From Burkholderiales bacterium (GTDB lineage Bacteria > Pseudomonadota > Gammaproteobacteria > Burkholderiales > Usitatibacteraceae): a DNA stretch of 64,000 nt. How positions within the stretch are numbered: the first letter of the stretch is position 1; each line of letters starts with the position of its first letter. Shown one piece after another: positions 1 to 10,200 of this stretch. Made by a program: the position numbers and the translations under genes. The notes under the pieces are model-generated. The model was not told where the DNA came from, did not search any database, and worked only from the letters and a program-made list of their open reading frames with translations. The stretch spans positions 1-64,000 of the forward strand of contig JANYDB010000059.1 in the NCBI GenBank assembly GCA_025359985.1, given 5' to 3'.

Positions 1-24
1 ACTAAACCCCAAGACATTGCCTTA

Positions 25-1293
25 ATGATGCGCGACATAGGGGTGCGTGCCAAGGCGAGCGCACGGACACTCGCACGCGCCACCACGGCACAAAAAAATG
101 CGGCGCTAATGGCGATAGCCGATGCCATCATCGCGGCCACACCACAGATACTCGCCGCCAATGCCTGCGACACAGCGCGCGCCGCAACTCGGACCACGGC
201 CAGGGGACATGATCAAGCTTTCATTGATCGTTTGACCCTGACCGAAAAAAGTATTGGCGCGATGGCCGACGGGATGCGCGAAGTGATGGCTTTGGCTGAC
301 CCGATTGGTGAAGTGTCCGAGCTGAAATTCCGTCCATCTGGCATTCAAGTGGGTAAGATGCAGGTGCCGCTGGGCGTAATCGGCATGATTTACGAATCTC
401 GGCCCAACGTCACCGCGGATGCGGCCGCGCTTTGTTTAAAATCGGGCAACGCCTGTATTCTGCGCGGCGGCTCGGAAGCGCTGGACAGCAATCAGGCGAT
501 TCACGCCTGCATCATGCACGGGTTGCAAGCTGCGCATTTGCCGGTCGATTGTGTTCAGCTCATCGCCACCACGGATCGTGCTGTTGTCACCGAAATGCTC
601 GGCATGCGCGGCGTGATTGATGTGATCATCCCGCGTGGCGGCAAAAGCCTCACCGCCAAAATTGCCGATGAGGCCAAGGTGCCGGTGATCAAGCATCTTG
701 ACGGTGTGTGCCATGTTTATATTGATGTTGCGGCGGATGTCGAAAAAGCGATCGCGATTGCAGACAACGCCAAGACGCAGCGCTACTCACCCTGCAACAC
801 CATGGAAACCTTATTAGTGGCGCGATCCATCGCCCGCGAGACCCTCATACCGATTGCAAAAATTTATGTGGCCAAACAGGTTGAAATGCGCTGCTGCCCC
901 GAAAGCCGCGCCCTGCTTGCTTCTTCAGGCATTGCTCCTCTGACGGAAGCAACCGCCGATGATTGGGCAGCCGAGTATCTGGCGCCGATTGTGGCGATTC
1001 GTATCGTGGCCAATCTGGATGAGGCCATTGCGCATATTGCGCAATATGGCTCGCAACATACCGATGCCATCGTTACCGAAAATCATACGCACGCGATGCG
1101 GTTTTTGCGCGAAGTTGATTCAGCATCCGTGATGATCAACGCATCAACCCGTTTTGCTGACGGCTTTGAATATGGTCTCGGTGCCGAGATTGGTATTTCT
1201 ACAGACAAACTCCACGCGCGAGGGCCGGTGGGTCTGGAAGGATTGACTTCGCAAAAGTGGATCGTGTTTGGTGATGGACAGATTCGTCGATAG
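25..1293 (+). CDS. proA: Glutamate-5-semialdehyde dehydrogenase (gamma-glutamyl phosphate reductase); frame is open to the window edge, so the true start may lie upstream
   Basis: 422-aa ORF with ProA-like motifs ([70 protein letters not shown]). Confidence 0.95.
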   Translation: MMRDIGVRAKASARTLARATTAQKNAALMAIADAIIAATPQILAANACDTARAATRTTARGHDQAFIDRLTLTEKSIGAMADGMREVMALADPIGEVSELKFRPSGIQVGKMQVPLGVIGMIYESRPNVTADAAALCLKSGNACILRGGSEALDSNQAIHACIMHGLQAAHLPVDCVQLIATTDRAVVTEMLGMRGVIDVIIPRGGKSLTAKIADEAKVPVIKHLDGVCHVYIDVAADVEKAIAIADNAKTQRYSPCNTMETLLVARSIARETLIPIAKIYVAKQVEMRCCPESRALLASSGIAPLTEATADDWAAEYLAPIVAIRIVANLDEAIAHIAQYGSQHTDAIVTENHTHAMRFLREVDSASVMINASTRFADGFEYGLGAEIGISTDKLHARGPVGLEGLTSQKWIVFGDGQIRR

Positions 1294-1299
1294 CCCAGC

Positions 1300-1956
1300 T
1301 TGAAATCTATTGTTCTTTTGGGGGGCACATTTGATCCGGTGCATAACGGACATGTGGCGATTGCCGAAGGAGCAGCGCATATTTTCAGCCCAGAGAAAAT
1401 GATCGTGCTGCCTGCGGGCAATCCGTATCAGCGGGCCCGCCTGCCGTTCGCCAGCAGCGGTGATCGAGTGGCGATGCTGGTGGCAGGAATAGGACTTAGC
1501 TCGATTAAAGTAGTGATTGACCGGCGTGAACTGAATCGCACCGGGCCGACCTATACCGTGGATACGCTGCAAGAGCTGCGCAAAGAATTAGGTGACGAAA
1601 TACCGCTGATCTGGCTGATCGGCTCGGATGCTTTTTCGAAACTCGACACCTGGCATCGCTGGCAGGATTTATTCGGGCTGACGCATTTTGCGGTGGTAAT
1701 GCGCCCCGGTGAAAGGCAGCTTGAAGCAACCGTAAGTGCGAACCTCAAGACTGCGATAGAACATCGCGTCGTAACCGCATCAGAACTCAATTGCCAGCCC
1801 GCTGGCAACATCGTTTATTTAGCGTTGATGCCGCCAAAAATTTCATCAACGCAGATTCGGGACAGATGCCAAAATGGCGAATCCATAAACGGTTTTGTGC
1901 CCGCCGCCGTTTGCGACTATATTGAGCAACATAAGCTTTATTTAAATAACGCCTAA
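1300..1956 (+). CDS. nadD: Nicotinate-nucleotide adenylyltransferase
   Basis: GGTFDPVHNGHVAIAE nucleotidyltransferase motif and C-terminal ISSTQIR; TTG start; followed by rsfS. Confidence 0.93.
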   Translation: MKSIVLLGGTFDPVHNGHVAIAEGAAHIFSPEKMIVLPAGNPYQRARLPFASSGDRVAMLVAGIGLSSIKVVIDRRELNRTGPTYTVDTLQELRKELGDEIPLIWLIGSDAFSKLDTWHRWQDLFGLTHFAVVMRPGERQLEATVSANLKTAIEHRVVTASELNCQPAGNIVYLALMPPKISSTQIRDRCQNGESINGFVPAAVCDYIEQHKLYLNNA

Positions 1957-2017
1957 CACCACATCTATCACTAACGACCCACGTCGCAGAACCTACTTTT
2001 AGGAGAAACACCCCAAG

Positions 2018-2599
2018 ATGGCTACCCAGAAAACACTATCCGCAATCGTTATCGATGCGCTTGAAGATATTAAAGCGCGCGATATTCAGCTCGTCAATGT
2101 CATGAAAATTACGTCCTTCTTTGATTACATCGCGATCGCCAGCGCTGACTCCACACGGCAGACCAAAGCGCTCGCCAACAACGTCATCGAAAAAGTGAAA
2201 GAAGCGGGCTTTCATATTATTGGTACCGAGGGCGAAGGCACCGGTGAATGGGTGCTAGTAGATTGCGGTGATATCGTGGTGCACATCATGCAACCCGCAG
2301 TACGCGAATACTACAAACTGGAAGAGCTATGGCGCGAAGGCAAGGTTGAATTTCCCAAACCGAAGGTGGTGAAAAAAATCTCGCTCGCTGACACTGTCGT
2401 TAAAAAACCGCCGGCTAAAAAGGCCGTTGCTAAAAAACCTGTTACGAAAAAACCAGCGGCCAAAAAGCCCGTTACTAAAAAATCCGCCGTAAAAAAACCA
2501 GCCGCTAAAAAACCCGCAGCAATAGCGCCCGTCGTAAAGAAACCAGTGGCCAAAAAACCGGTCGCAAAGAAACTCGCGACTCGCAAATCTGACTCGTGA
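2018..2599 (+). CDS. rsfS: Ribosome silencing factor RsfS with long Lys/Ala/Pro repeat C-terminal extension
   Basis: RsfS core (ALEDIKARDIQLVNV...FFDYIAIASADSTRQTKALANNV...EWVLVDCGDIVVHIM) followed by a KKPAAKKPVTKK-type tail. Confidence 0.92.
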   Translation: MATQKTLSAIVIDALEDIKARDIQLVNVMKITSFFDYIAIASADSTRQTKALANNVIEKVKEAGFHIIGTEGEGTGEWVLVDCGDIVVHIMQPAVREYYKLEELWREGKVEFPKPKVVKKISLADTVVKKPPAKKAVAKKPVTKKPAAKKPVTKKSAVKKPAAKKPAAIAPVVKKPVAKKPVAKKLATRKSDS

Positions 2600-3063
2600 G
2601 GCTATCAATTCTTGCTGTCGGTCATAAAATGCCCGCATGGATACAAGCGGGCTTTGAGGAATACAGCAAGCGTATGCCGCCTGAGGCACGAATTGATTTA
2701 ATTGAGTTAAAACCGGAAGATCGCGCCAGTAAACTGGTTCCTAAAGTGCTGGAACAGGAAGCCTTACGCATTGAGTCCGCCATTCCAAAAGGTGCTGTGC
2801 GCATTGTGCTCGATGAGCGCGGTGTGGCAGTAAAAACCACTCAACTCGCTGACTGGCTGCGCGCGTGGATGGCCGACGGCGTAAGCCCTTGCTTCATGAT
2901 TGGTAGTGCCGACGGCTTGGCTCCGTCGATCAAGACTGGCGCTGATAAAACCATGGCGTTATCGGGCTGCACCCTGCCTCACGGCATGGTCAGAGTGATG
3001 CTGGCGGAACAGCTTTATCGCGCATGGTCGATTACGCAGAATCACCCTTATCATCGGGAATAG
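2596..3063 (+). CDS. rlmH: 23S rRNA (pseudouridine1915-N3)-methyltransferase
   Basis: 155 aa, RlmH-like (MRLSILAVGHKMPAWIQAGFEEYSKRMP...FMIGSADGL...LAEQLYRAWSITQNHPYHRE); GTG start overlapping the rsfS stop. Confidence 0.95.
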   Translation: MRLSILAVGHKMPAWIQAGFEEYSKRMPPEARIDLIELKPEDRASKLVPKVLEQEALRIESAIPKGAVRIVLDERGVAVKTTQLADWLRAWMADGVSPCFMIGSADGLAPSIKTGADKTMALSGCTLPHGMVRVMLAEQLYRAWSITQNHPYHRE

Positions 3064-3096
3064 ACGACCGATGTGTATTCAGGAAAACCAGGACGC

Positions 3097-3744
3097 ATGA
3101 GCCTACAACACAGCCAATCAAGGATCATATATCTCGCGTCGAAAAGTCCGCGTCGCCGCGAGCTGCTTAAACAAATTGGCGTGCCCTATGAATTATTGAT
3201 CATGCGTGAAGCGCAGCAACAGGCGCCGCGTGAAGATGGCGTCACCATGGATGTTGATGAATCGCCGCGCGAAGGTGAGCTGCCGCGTCACTATGTGGAG
3301 CGTGTGGTGCGTTTAAAAGCAGATACTGCGCATCGCATTATGCGTTCGCGAAAACTTTCCCCTCGCCCTATTTTGACTGCTGACACCACGGTTGCCATGG
3401 GTGAAGAAATTTTAGGCAAGCCACGGGATGCCGCTGATGCAACGCGTATTTTGAAACGCCTGTCTGGCCAAACCCATCAGGTCATGACCGCGATTGCGGT
3501 ATCCGCACAGGGCGATACGGACTTTGCGCTTTCTGTCAGCTTTGTTAGCTTCGCACTGCTGAGTGACGCCGATATCAAACGCTATATTGAAACGGGCGAG
3601 CCGATGGATAAAGCGGGCGCTTATGGCATTCAAGGTCATGCCGCAAAATTTATCAGCAAAATTTCGGGCAGTTATACCGGTGTAATGGGATTGCCATTAT
3701 TTGAGACCGCCGAGCTCTTGCGCAAGACGGGATTTGCAATTTAG
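3097..3744 (+). CDS. maf: Maf family nucleotide pyrophosphatase
   Basis: IIYLASKSPRRRELLKQIG and ADTTVAMGEEILGKP motifs; the track start at 3073 is a GTG, the ATG at 3097 is preferred. Confidence 0.9.
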   Translation: MSLQHSQSRIIYLASKSPRRRELLKQIGVPYELLIMREAQQQAPREDGVTMDVDESPREGELPRHYVERVVRLKADTAHRIMRSRKLSPRPILTADTTVAMGEEILGKPRDAADATRILKRLSGQTHQVMTAIAVSAQGDTDFALSVSFVSFALLSDADIKRYIETGEPMDKAGAYGIQGHAAKFISKISGSYTGVMGLPLFETAELLRKTGFAI

Positions 3745-3893
3745 GCAACATTTCGCCCCAGCATCGACGTTGCCTGCCAGGTTTGCGCGGTGAGCATCGC
3801 TGCTTTCTAATACGGTAGCTTACCGCCTGTCGGGCTTAAAGAGAATCAGTTGCAAGAGGAGCATCAGGTACACTTCATCCAACTAAAAAATAA

Positions 3894-5357
3894 ATGAGGC
3901 ATGCCTTGAACGAACAAATTTTAATTAATGTCACGCCGCAGGAATCGCGGGTGGCGATCATGGAGCAGGGCACTGTGCAGGAGCTGCACGTCGAGCGCGG
4001 CTCCAATCGCGGTCTGGTTGGCAATGTGTATCTGGGGCGCGTCGGGCGGGTATTACCGGGTATGCAATCGGCGTTTATCGAGATTGGCCTCGCACGCGCG
4101 GCTTTTTTACATGTGGCTGAGGTTTGGTCTGGCAATAAAAGCGCGGAACAAAAGCCGATTGAAAAACTATTGCATGATGGCCAGAGCATCGTCGTGCAGG
4201 TAATCAAAGATCCGATTGGCAGCAAAGGCGCACGGCTTTCCATGCAAATTTCATTTGCCGGACGCCTTCTGGTCTATCTGCCACAAGACCAGCATATCGG
4301 CATTTCGCAACGCATCGAAGATGAAGCTGAGCGCGAGCATTTAAGGGAAAAAGTGCATGCACTCATGCCCGCCGGCGAAACGGGTGGATTCATTGTGCGC
4401 ACCGTCGCTGAAACCGCAACCGATGAAGAGCTCACGGCTGATATAGAGTATTTAATCAAGCTATGGCGCGGCATTCTTGAAAAATCCAAGACCGCCGCCC
4501 CGCAAGCGTTGCTCTATCAAGACCTTGATCTCACCTTGAGGGTATTGCGCGATCTGGTGACTAGCGACACCGAGCGCATCATCGTCGATTCCCGCGACAC
4601 GCACCTTAAAATGCTGCACTTTGCCGAAAACTACACGCGTAAATCATTGGATGTACTGGAGCATTACACCGGCGAGCGGCCGTTGTTTGATTTGTTCGGT
4701 ATCGAAGATGAAATTGAACGCGCACTGAAGCGCCGAGTCGACCTGAAATCAGGCGGCTATGTCATCATCGACCAAACCGAAGCGCTAACCACGGTGGACG
4801 TGAACACGGGTGCGTTTGTATCGGGCCGCAGCTTTGATGACACTATTTTCAAAACCAATCTTGAAGCAACACAGGCGATTGCACGACAACTCAGATTACG
4901 CAATTTGGGCGGCATCATCATTGTTGATTTTATTGATATGGATAATGATGAACACCAGGCTGCGGTGCTGGCAGAATTTAATAAAGCAATCCTGCATGAT
5001 CGCACCCGCATAACCGTAAACGGATTTACACAACTGGGCCTGGTAGAGATGACCCGAAAGCGCACCCGCGAGAGCCTAGCGCATGTGTTGTGCGAATCAT
5101 GCCCCACTTGCTCAGGTCGCGGAGAAATTAAAACAGCACAAACCGTCTGCTATGAAGTGCTGCGTGAAATCATGCGCTCGGCGCGTCAATTTGACGCAAA
5201 AGAATTTCGTATATTGGCGTCGCAAAGTGTGATTGACCGTTTTCTGGATGAAGAATCTCAGGGCATTACGATGCTTGAAGACTTCATCAAGAAACCGATT
5301 TCATTGTCAGTCGAAACCTCATACACCCAAGAGCAGTACGATGTTATTTTGGTTTGA
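3894..5357 (+). CDS. rng: Ribonuclease G
   Basis: 487-aa RNase E/G family: S1-like N-terminus, GGYVIIDQTEALTTVDVNTGAFVSGR, and CPTCSGRGEIKT Zn-link motif. Confidence 0.95.
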   Translation: MRHALNEQILINVTPQESRVAIMEQGTVQELHVERGSNRGLVGNVYLGRVGRVLPGMQSAFIEIGLARAAFLHVAEVWSGNKSAEQKPIEKLLHDGQSIVVQVIKDPIGSKGARLSMQISFAGRLLVYLPQDQHIGISQRIEDEAEREHLREKVHALMPAGETGGFIVRTVAETATDEELTADIEYLIKLWRGILEKSKTAAPQALLYQDLDLTLRVLRDLVTSDTERIIVDSRDTHLKMLHFAENYTRKSLDVLEHYTGERPLFDLFGIEDEIERALKRRVDLKSGGYVIIDQTEALTTVDVNTGAFVSGRSFDDTIFKTNLEATQAIARQLRLRNLGGIIIVDFIDMDNDEHQAAVLAEFNKAILHDRTRITVNGFTQLGLVEMTRKRTRESLAHVLCESCPTCSGRGEIKTAQTVCYEVLREIMRSARQFDAKEFRILASQSVIDRFLDEESQGITMLEDFIKKPISLSVETSYTQEQYDVILV

Positions 5358-5362
5358 TCAAC

Positions 5363-5402
5363 TGATGGCAGTTGATGGAAATTGATGGCAATTCATGACC
5401 AT
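5363..5402. repeat. 10-bp tandem repeat, about 4 degenerate copies, just after the rng stop
   Basis: TGATGGCAGT TGATGGAAAT TGATGGCAAT TCATGACCAT. Confidence 0.75.
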
Positions 5403-5462
5403 CAACACCACTACCACTACGATTTACCCAGCCACGGCCTGTACGGTAGTGCCAGATTTGTC

Positions 5463-7595
5463 TTAAACGGGCGCGGCAAATTTCACTGTATCCAAATGCT
5501 CCGTCTGCTGAGGCAAGGCGGCAAACCGCGTGGTCTGCGTGAACTCGCTATCGCTCAACATGGGTGCGGGTGGTGCAGAAGATGTCGAGGACGCTAACGA
5601 AGTTGCAAACAACGTCGGCATCATCGGGGCCAATTTGTTTACCTCTTCAGGCGCAGATGCCGCAACCGTATCGGGCGCCGGGCCCACATCGCGCACCTTC
5701 AGGATCAGCCCGGTGATTAAATTCACCTGACTTTGAATTTTTTTGCGCTCCGCTTCCAGCTTGGCAACTTCTTCTTTAATCGCGCCGCTGCGTTCATTGA
5801 TTTTAGCCAGAGATGCCAGTCGCGATTCCAGCTGGGCCTTGTGATCACGAATCTGGGTTTCAAGCGGTAGGGGTACCGCTGCCAGCCAACGCTCGGTGTC
5901 AGTGCGCGCTTCGTTAAAAATTTTACGCGCCTGCTCAACCAGCATGCGCCAAAAGCGCCGCACCATAAACTGCTTAGCCGTCATCACCACATTGACCGGG
6001 TCTTTGCAGAATTGCTCTGTTTCGTAAACCAGTAATTGCAACTTGTTGCGCGGCCCTTCAAAATCAAGCGAGGGCATTTCCATAGTGGCGAACTGAAAGC
6101 GTTCATGGAAAGTGTTGTAAACACCCTCCATTAGCCGCAGCACATCTTCGCCCGCAAGGGTCACGCTGCTGAATTCGCCACTGACCCGCTTGATCAACTC
6201 TCGCATGCCGCGCGTAAGACCAGGCGTAGTCCACGAATCACTGATGGCCTGCAAACTCTGCGAGCACAAAATATCCAGCTTGACCGGGTTGAACACATCA
6301 ATCACCGCGTTGCGTTTTTGATTGAAGCTGCCGCGCTGCACTTTATATTCCGCCAAGGCGGCGTTATAGCTTTCTTTTTCTGCACTGACCTTTTGCCACA
6401 TCTTCATGGTCAGATCACGGCTTTTGCCTGCGAGCTGATTCAGCTCGTTAAGCTGGACCAGGTTTGCCTCAAGCTTCTGTGCGCAGCTCCGATGACTGGC
6501 GATCATCATTGTGCCAATTTCATTGGTAACCGCTTTAGCCAGAATTTGGCGCTTGATGGGAATAATCTTGGCCGCCAAATAGGTTTCGAGCCGCTCAATA
6601 CCTGAACGATCCACCATATCCCGATCTTCTTTAATACGACCTACCAGCGCTTTTTGTGCTGATAATGCGAACACTTTATCTTGGGTCAAATTCAATTGCT
6701 GGCAGGTAGTTTCAATCATGCGATCAATACCAAGCTTGATTTCCGGCGCGGATTTTAGCTCGTCCCACATCAGATCAATCTTGTTTAAAACCGCAATCTT
6801 GGCGGGCAACGTGGCTTTTACGTAACGATCCCAAATTTCAAGATCACTCTTGGTAACACCCGTATCAATGCCCAACAAAAAAAGCACCGCGTGCGCGCTC
6901 GGCACGGTTGACAAGGTAAGTTCAGGCTCCAGTCCCAGCGCATTCAAGCCGGGCGTATCCAGCACCGAGAGCCCACTGGTCAGCAGCGGATGAGGATAGT
7001 TAATGATCGCGTAGCGCCATGCGGGCACCTCAACCACATCGTCTTCATTGGGCGCTGAGCCCGACTCATCAAACATAGGAATCAAGCCCATCATGCGGGC
7101 ATCAAGCGCATAGACGCGCTTGGTATCGGCCAGCGCCGACATGGCTTGTTTCATTTGCTTGGCATCATCTACATTCAAGCGGATTTTTGACCATTCCACC
7201 GGCATATTTTTGAGCTGCGAGATAGACTCATCACGATAGCGAGTCTCGACTGACAGTAACTTTAGATAGGGCTCTTCATTTGGATCGTGAAATATTTCAG
7301 TGGGGCACATCGTCGTACGGCCCACATCTGACGGCAACAACCGTTCTTTAAAGCTCGAAAAAAACAAGGCATTAATCAGCTCTGATTTGCCGCGCGAAAA
7401 CTCCGCCAAAAACGCAAGCAGCATATGCCCCTTGTTAAGGGTCTCCAGCAAATCATAGAAACGAATAGATTGCTGCACATCAAGCTGGTTGGTCTGCTCC
7501 AGCCAATCATGATATTCATGCACTGATCGTGATAAGGCAGTGCGCCATTCATGATAACGGGCGATTTCGGATTCGAATTGAGAGGTTACGTTCAC
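5463..7595 (-). CDS. Dynamin-like GTPase family protein
   Basis: 710 aa; P-loop AEFSRGKSELINALFF, DTPGLNALG (G3) and LNKIDLMWDEL (G4); long coiled-coil C-terminus. Confidence 0.8.
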   Translation of the reverse strand: MNVTSQFESEIARYHEWRTALSRSVHEYHDWLEQTNQLDVQQSIRFYDLLETLNKGHMLLAFLAEFSRGKSELINALFFSSFKERLLPSDVGRTTMCPTEIFHDPNEEPYLKLLSVETRYRDESISQLKNMPVEWSKIRLNVDDAKQMKQAMSALADTKRVYALDARMMGLIPMFDESGSAPNEDDVVEVPAWRYAIINYPHPLLTSGLSVLDTPGLNALGLEPELTLSTVPSAHAVLFLLGIDTGVTKSDLEIWDRYVKATLPAKIAVLNKIDLMWDELKSAPEIKLGIDRMIETTCQQLNLTQDKVFALSAQKALVGRIKEDRDMVDRSGIERLETYLAAKIIPIKRQILAKAVTNEIGTMMIASHRSCAQKLEANLVQLNELNQLAGKSRDLTMKMWQKVSAEKESYNAALAEYKVQRGSFNQKRNAVIDVFNPVKLDILCSQSLQAISDSWTTPGLTRGMRELIKRVSGEFSSVTLAGEDVLRLMEGVYNTFHERFQFATMEMPSLDFEGPRNKLQLLVYETEQFCKDPVNVVMTAKQFMVRRFWRMLVEQARKIFNEARTDTERWLAAVPLPLETQIRDHKAQLESRLASLAKINERSGAIKEEVAKLEAERKKIQSQVNLITGLILKVRDVGPAPDTVAASAPEEVNKLAPMMPTLFATSLASSTSSAPPAPMLSDSEFTQTTRFAALPQQTEHLDTVKFAAPV

Positions 7596-7824
7596 GGATT
7601 TTTATTACCCTATCAGATGAGCAATTGCTAAACCACGGTCTGTCATGAAATAAAGGGAAGTCAAAAATATAACCAAACTATAAACGAACTATACCGCACG
7701 TCTGTCGAGTATGCTGCGGCGCTGTTTCTCTCTGGTTCACGCCGTTTCATTTACCCTGCCATGTTGCTTGAATCTTGCTACGGCTCGCCAGCGTTGCTGA
7801 TTCCCTCAAACCAGCCGTTGCAGA

Positions 7825-8412
7825 TTAGCGCGGCAATTGCTGCAGCATAGCCAGCACCTGATGTTGCAGTAAAGCGACAGGCAACATCAATAAAACCTGA
7901 AGCAAAATCAGCAACACCAATGGCGAAAGATCAACCCCGCCTATTAACGGGATGATGCGCTGGAGTGGACGCAAAAATACCCGGCAGAGTGAATCAAAAA
8001 AAGGCCGAATCGGATGATACGGATTAACCCACGACAATACCGCCTGTACGATCACGACACCGATCAATAAATAAATGGACAGTTTGAGAACCATCACCAG
8101 CGCAAGCGCGGCCAACACCGGCCAGAAAATAGGATTATCGTAAGCTGCTTCATTTTGGAGCGCCAACACAACGCCCCACAGAATCATTTGCGCAATCCAG
8201 GCCGTCAGAAAGGACGCGCTATCAAGCCCCATGATCGATGGCACCAAACGGCGCAATGGCTTTACGATCCAATCGGTTAATGCCACCGCAAATTGTGCTA
8301 TCGGATTACGGAATGAGGCCCGAAATACCTGCGCATAGAAGCGCAGCAGCACCGCCAGAACAAATAGCTCGACAAGGGTGGTTAGTACATAAATAACGGT
8401 CTGCATCAACAT
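7825..8412 (-). CDS. YggT family integral membrane protein (two YGGT repeats)
   Basis: Two repeats with LLRFYAQVFR...NPIAQ and VLSWVNPYHPIRPFFDSLCRVFLRPLQRIIP; adjacent to proC/yggS; start chosen at MLMQTVIY to avoid a long overlap with proC. Confidence 0.85.
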   Translation of the reverse strand: MLMQTVIYVLTTLVELFVLAVLLRFYAQVFRASFRNPIAQFAVALTDWIVKPLRRLVPSIMGLDSASFLTAWIAQMILWGVVLALQNEAAYDNPIFWPVLAALALVMVLKLSIYLLIGVVIVQAVLSWVNPYHPIRPFFDSLCRVFLRPLQRIIPLIGGVDLSPLVLLILLQVLLMLPVALLQHQVLAMLQQLPR

Positions 8413-8461
8413 GACTTGCGCCCCCCCATACATCTGACTGCAAGACTGTACTGGTTCATTT

Positions 8462-9334
8462 TTAATCTTTCCCCAGCTCTTCACCCAGCTCGCGTGAGCG
8501 GGCACATGCGGCTTTGACGCCATCAATAAAGGCCGACTTCAGCGCGACCGACTCGAAATGTTTTATCGCCCGCTCGGTAGTGCCATTCCGGGATGTTACC
8601 TTTACACGCAGCTCGGCAGGAGACTCAGCACTTAGCGCAGCCAATTTTGCGCCCCCTAAAAAAGTTTCCCCCGCAAACAAACGCGCATCATTTGGCGAAA
8701 AACCCATTTCAATAGCCGCCGTTTCAAGCGCTTCAATCAAATAAAAAACATACGCCGGGCCGCTGCCTGACACCGCCGTGACGGCATTCAACATATCTTC
8801 GCTTTCAAACCAAACGATTTTGCCCACCGCCGTCAGCAAATTTTCGGCGGCCGCACGTTCACTCAAGCTCACGCCAGGAGGCGCATAGAGGCCCGTAATG
8901 CCCGCATGAATGAGCGCTGGGGTGTTCGGCATGGTGCGAATAATATGCGCATATTTTTTTTGTTCCGGCCCGCCGGAAGCACCGAGCCAATACGCCATGG
9001 AATCAACACTGATGCCCGCCGCGATGCTGATCACGAGCTGAGTAGTCAGCTTTCCTGCCAGCGGCGCCAGTGCCGCTTTCATCATTTGCGGTTTTACGGC
9101 GAGCACAATGCTGTCTGCCAACAATAACCGCTCATCAAAAACAGCGGTTGCCGCGATTCCCCATTCGGCCAGCTTGGCGCGTGCGGCCTCGTCGGGGTCA
9201 ATCACAAAACAATCATTCGGTGATTGCCCTCTAGCGAGTAGTCCTCCCAAGATGGCCTGGCTCATATTGCCGCCACCAATAAAAGCTATTTTTGTAGTCG
9301 GCACAGTAGCGCCGACTATCGCATTTGACGCCAT
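8462..9334 (-). CDS. proC: Pyrroline-5-carboxylate reductase
   Basis: IAFIGGGNMSQAILGGLL Rossmann motif, AVSGSGPAYVFYLIEAL, SRNGTTERAI. Confidence 0.95.
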   Translation of the reverse strand: MASNAIVGATVPTTKIAFIGGGNMSQAILGGLLARGQSPNDCFVIDPDEAARAKLAEWGIAATAVFDERLLLADSIVLAVKPQMMKAALAPLAGKLTTQLVISIAAGISVDSMAYWLGASGGPEQKKYAHIIRTMPNTPALIHAGITGLYAPPGVSLSERAAAENLLTAVGKIVWFESEDMLNAVTAVSGSGPAYVFYLIEALETAAIEMGFSPNDARLFAGETFLGGAKLAALSAESPAELRVKVTSRNGTTERAIKHFESVALKSAFIDGVKAACARSRELGEELGKD

Positions 9335-9349
9335 TTTTAGAATTCCATT

Positions 9350-10120
9350 TTAATGTTTCGCGCCTGCTGACTCAACATCGCGCTGCCCAAAGATTGCGCT
9401 GCCTATTCGTATCATCGTAGCGCCCTCTTCAATGGCGACTTTAAAATCCTGCGACATACCCATCGACAAGGTATCGACCGGAAGACCGGCATTTTTAAGC
9501 TGAAGCTGATATTGCTGCATGCGCCTGAATTGTGCGCGCTGGGTAGCCGTATCCGGGGTATTTTCAATAATGGCCATAAGGCCCCTGAGCTTTAGACCCG
9601 GCAACACCGCAACCTGTTGGGAGAAACTCATTATATCGTCCGGCATGATTCCTCCTTTGCTGGCTTCGCCGCTCACATTGACCTGCACACAAATGTTCAG
9701 CGGCTGGCCGAAGGGTGCAGACACACGGTCCGCATGGCTTGCAGCACCGTCCTCACGAGCCCGTGATAGTGCCTGCGCGATTTTCAGACGATCCACTCCA
9801 TGTACCCAATCAAAATGCTGCGCCACCAGCTTCGCCTTATTGCTCTGCAGGGGGCCAATAAAATGCCACACTATTCGCGGCTCGCCCGATGCATGCAGAT
9901 CCGCCAGTTCGGCTATTTTAGCGATGCCTTCCTGCACATAATTTTCACCAAAATCTCGCTGCCCAGCCCGAAATGCTTCACGCAAGGCCGCCCCCGGCTG
10001 GGTCTTGGATACCGCCACCAATGTGACGTTTTGACGACGCTCCGGCGGCAGTCCCGCAATCGCGGCATCTCTCGCAAGGCGTATCTGTTGCAAGTTCGAT
10101 TCGATTGGGGACATAATCAT
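9350..10120 (-). CDS. YggS/PROSC family PLP homeostasis protein
   Basis: VTLVAVSKTQP, FGENYVQEG, WHFIGPLQSNK, LSMGMSQDFKVAIEEGATMIRIGSAIFG. Confidence 0.93.
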   Translation of the reverse strand: MIMSPIESNLQQIRLARDAAIAGLPPERRQNVTLVAVSKTQPGAALREAFRAGQRDFGENYVQEGIAKIAELADLHASGEPRIVWHFIGPLQSNKAKLVAQHFDWVHGVDRLKIAQALSRAREDGAASHADRVSAPFGQPLNICVQVNVSGEASKGGIMPDDIMSFSQQVAVLPGLKLRGLMAIIENTPDTATQRAQFRRMQQYQLQLKNAGLPVDTLSMGMSQDFKVAIEEGATMIRIGSAIFGQRDVESAGAKH

Positions 10121-10186
10121 TCGCTACTGTTGCGCACGCTTTAAAAGAACCATAATTTGCCTTGGCAAAAGCATGAATGCGGGATG

Positions 10187-10200
10187 TTAAGTTAACTTAA
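10187..10200. promoter_or_regulatory. 14-bp perfect palindrome in the divergent yggS-pilT intergenic region
   Basis: TTAAGTTAACTTAA. Confidence 0.5.

Noticed and set aside
1144-1572. 142-aa antisense ORF spanning the end of proA and start of nadD
   Set aside because: Lies fully opposite two well-identified genes and has no recognisable motif.
2311-2586. Antisense ORF of 91 aa (MRVASFFATGFLATGFF...)
   Set aside because: Low-complexity mirror of the Lys/Ala/Pro codons of rsfS on the opposite strand; no independent evidence.
8413-8526. N-terminal extension of the YggT ORF overlapping proC
   Set aside because: The extension is not YggT-like and overlaps the proC coding end by 65 bp; the start at 8412 fits the membrane topology.
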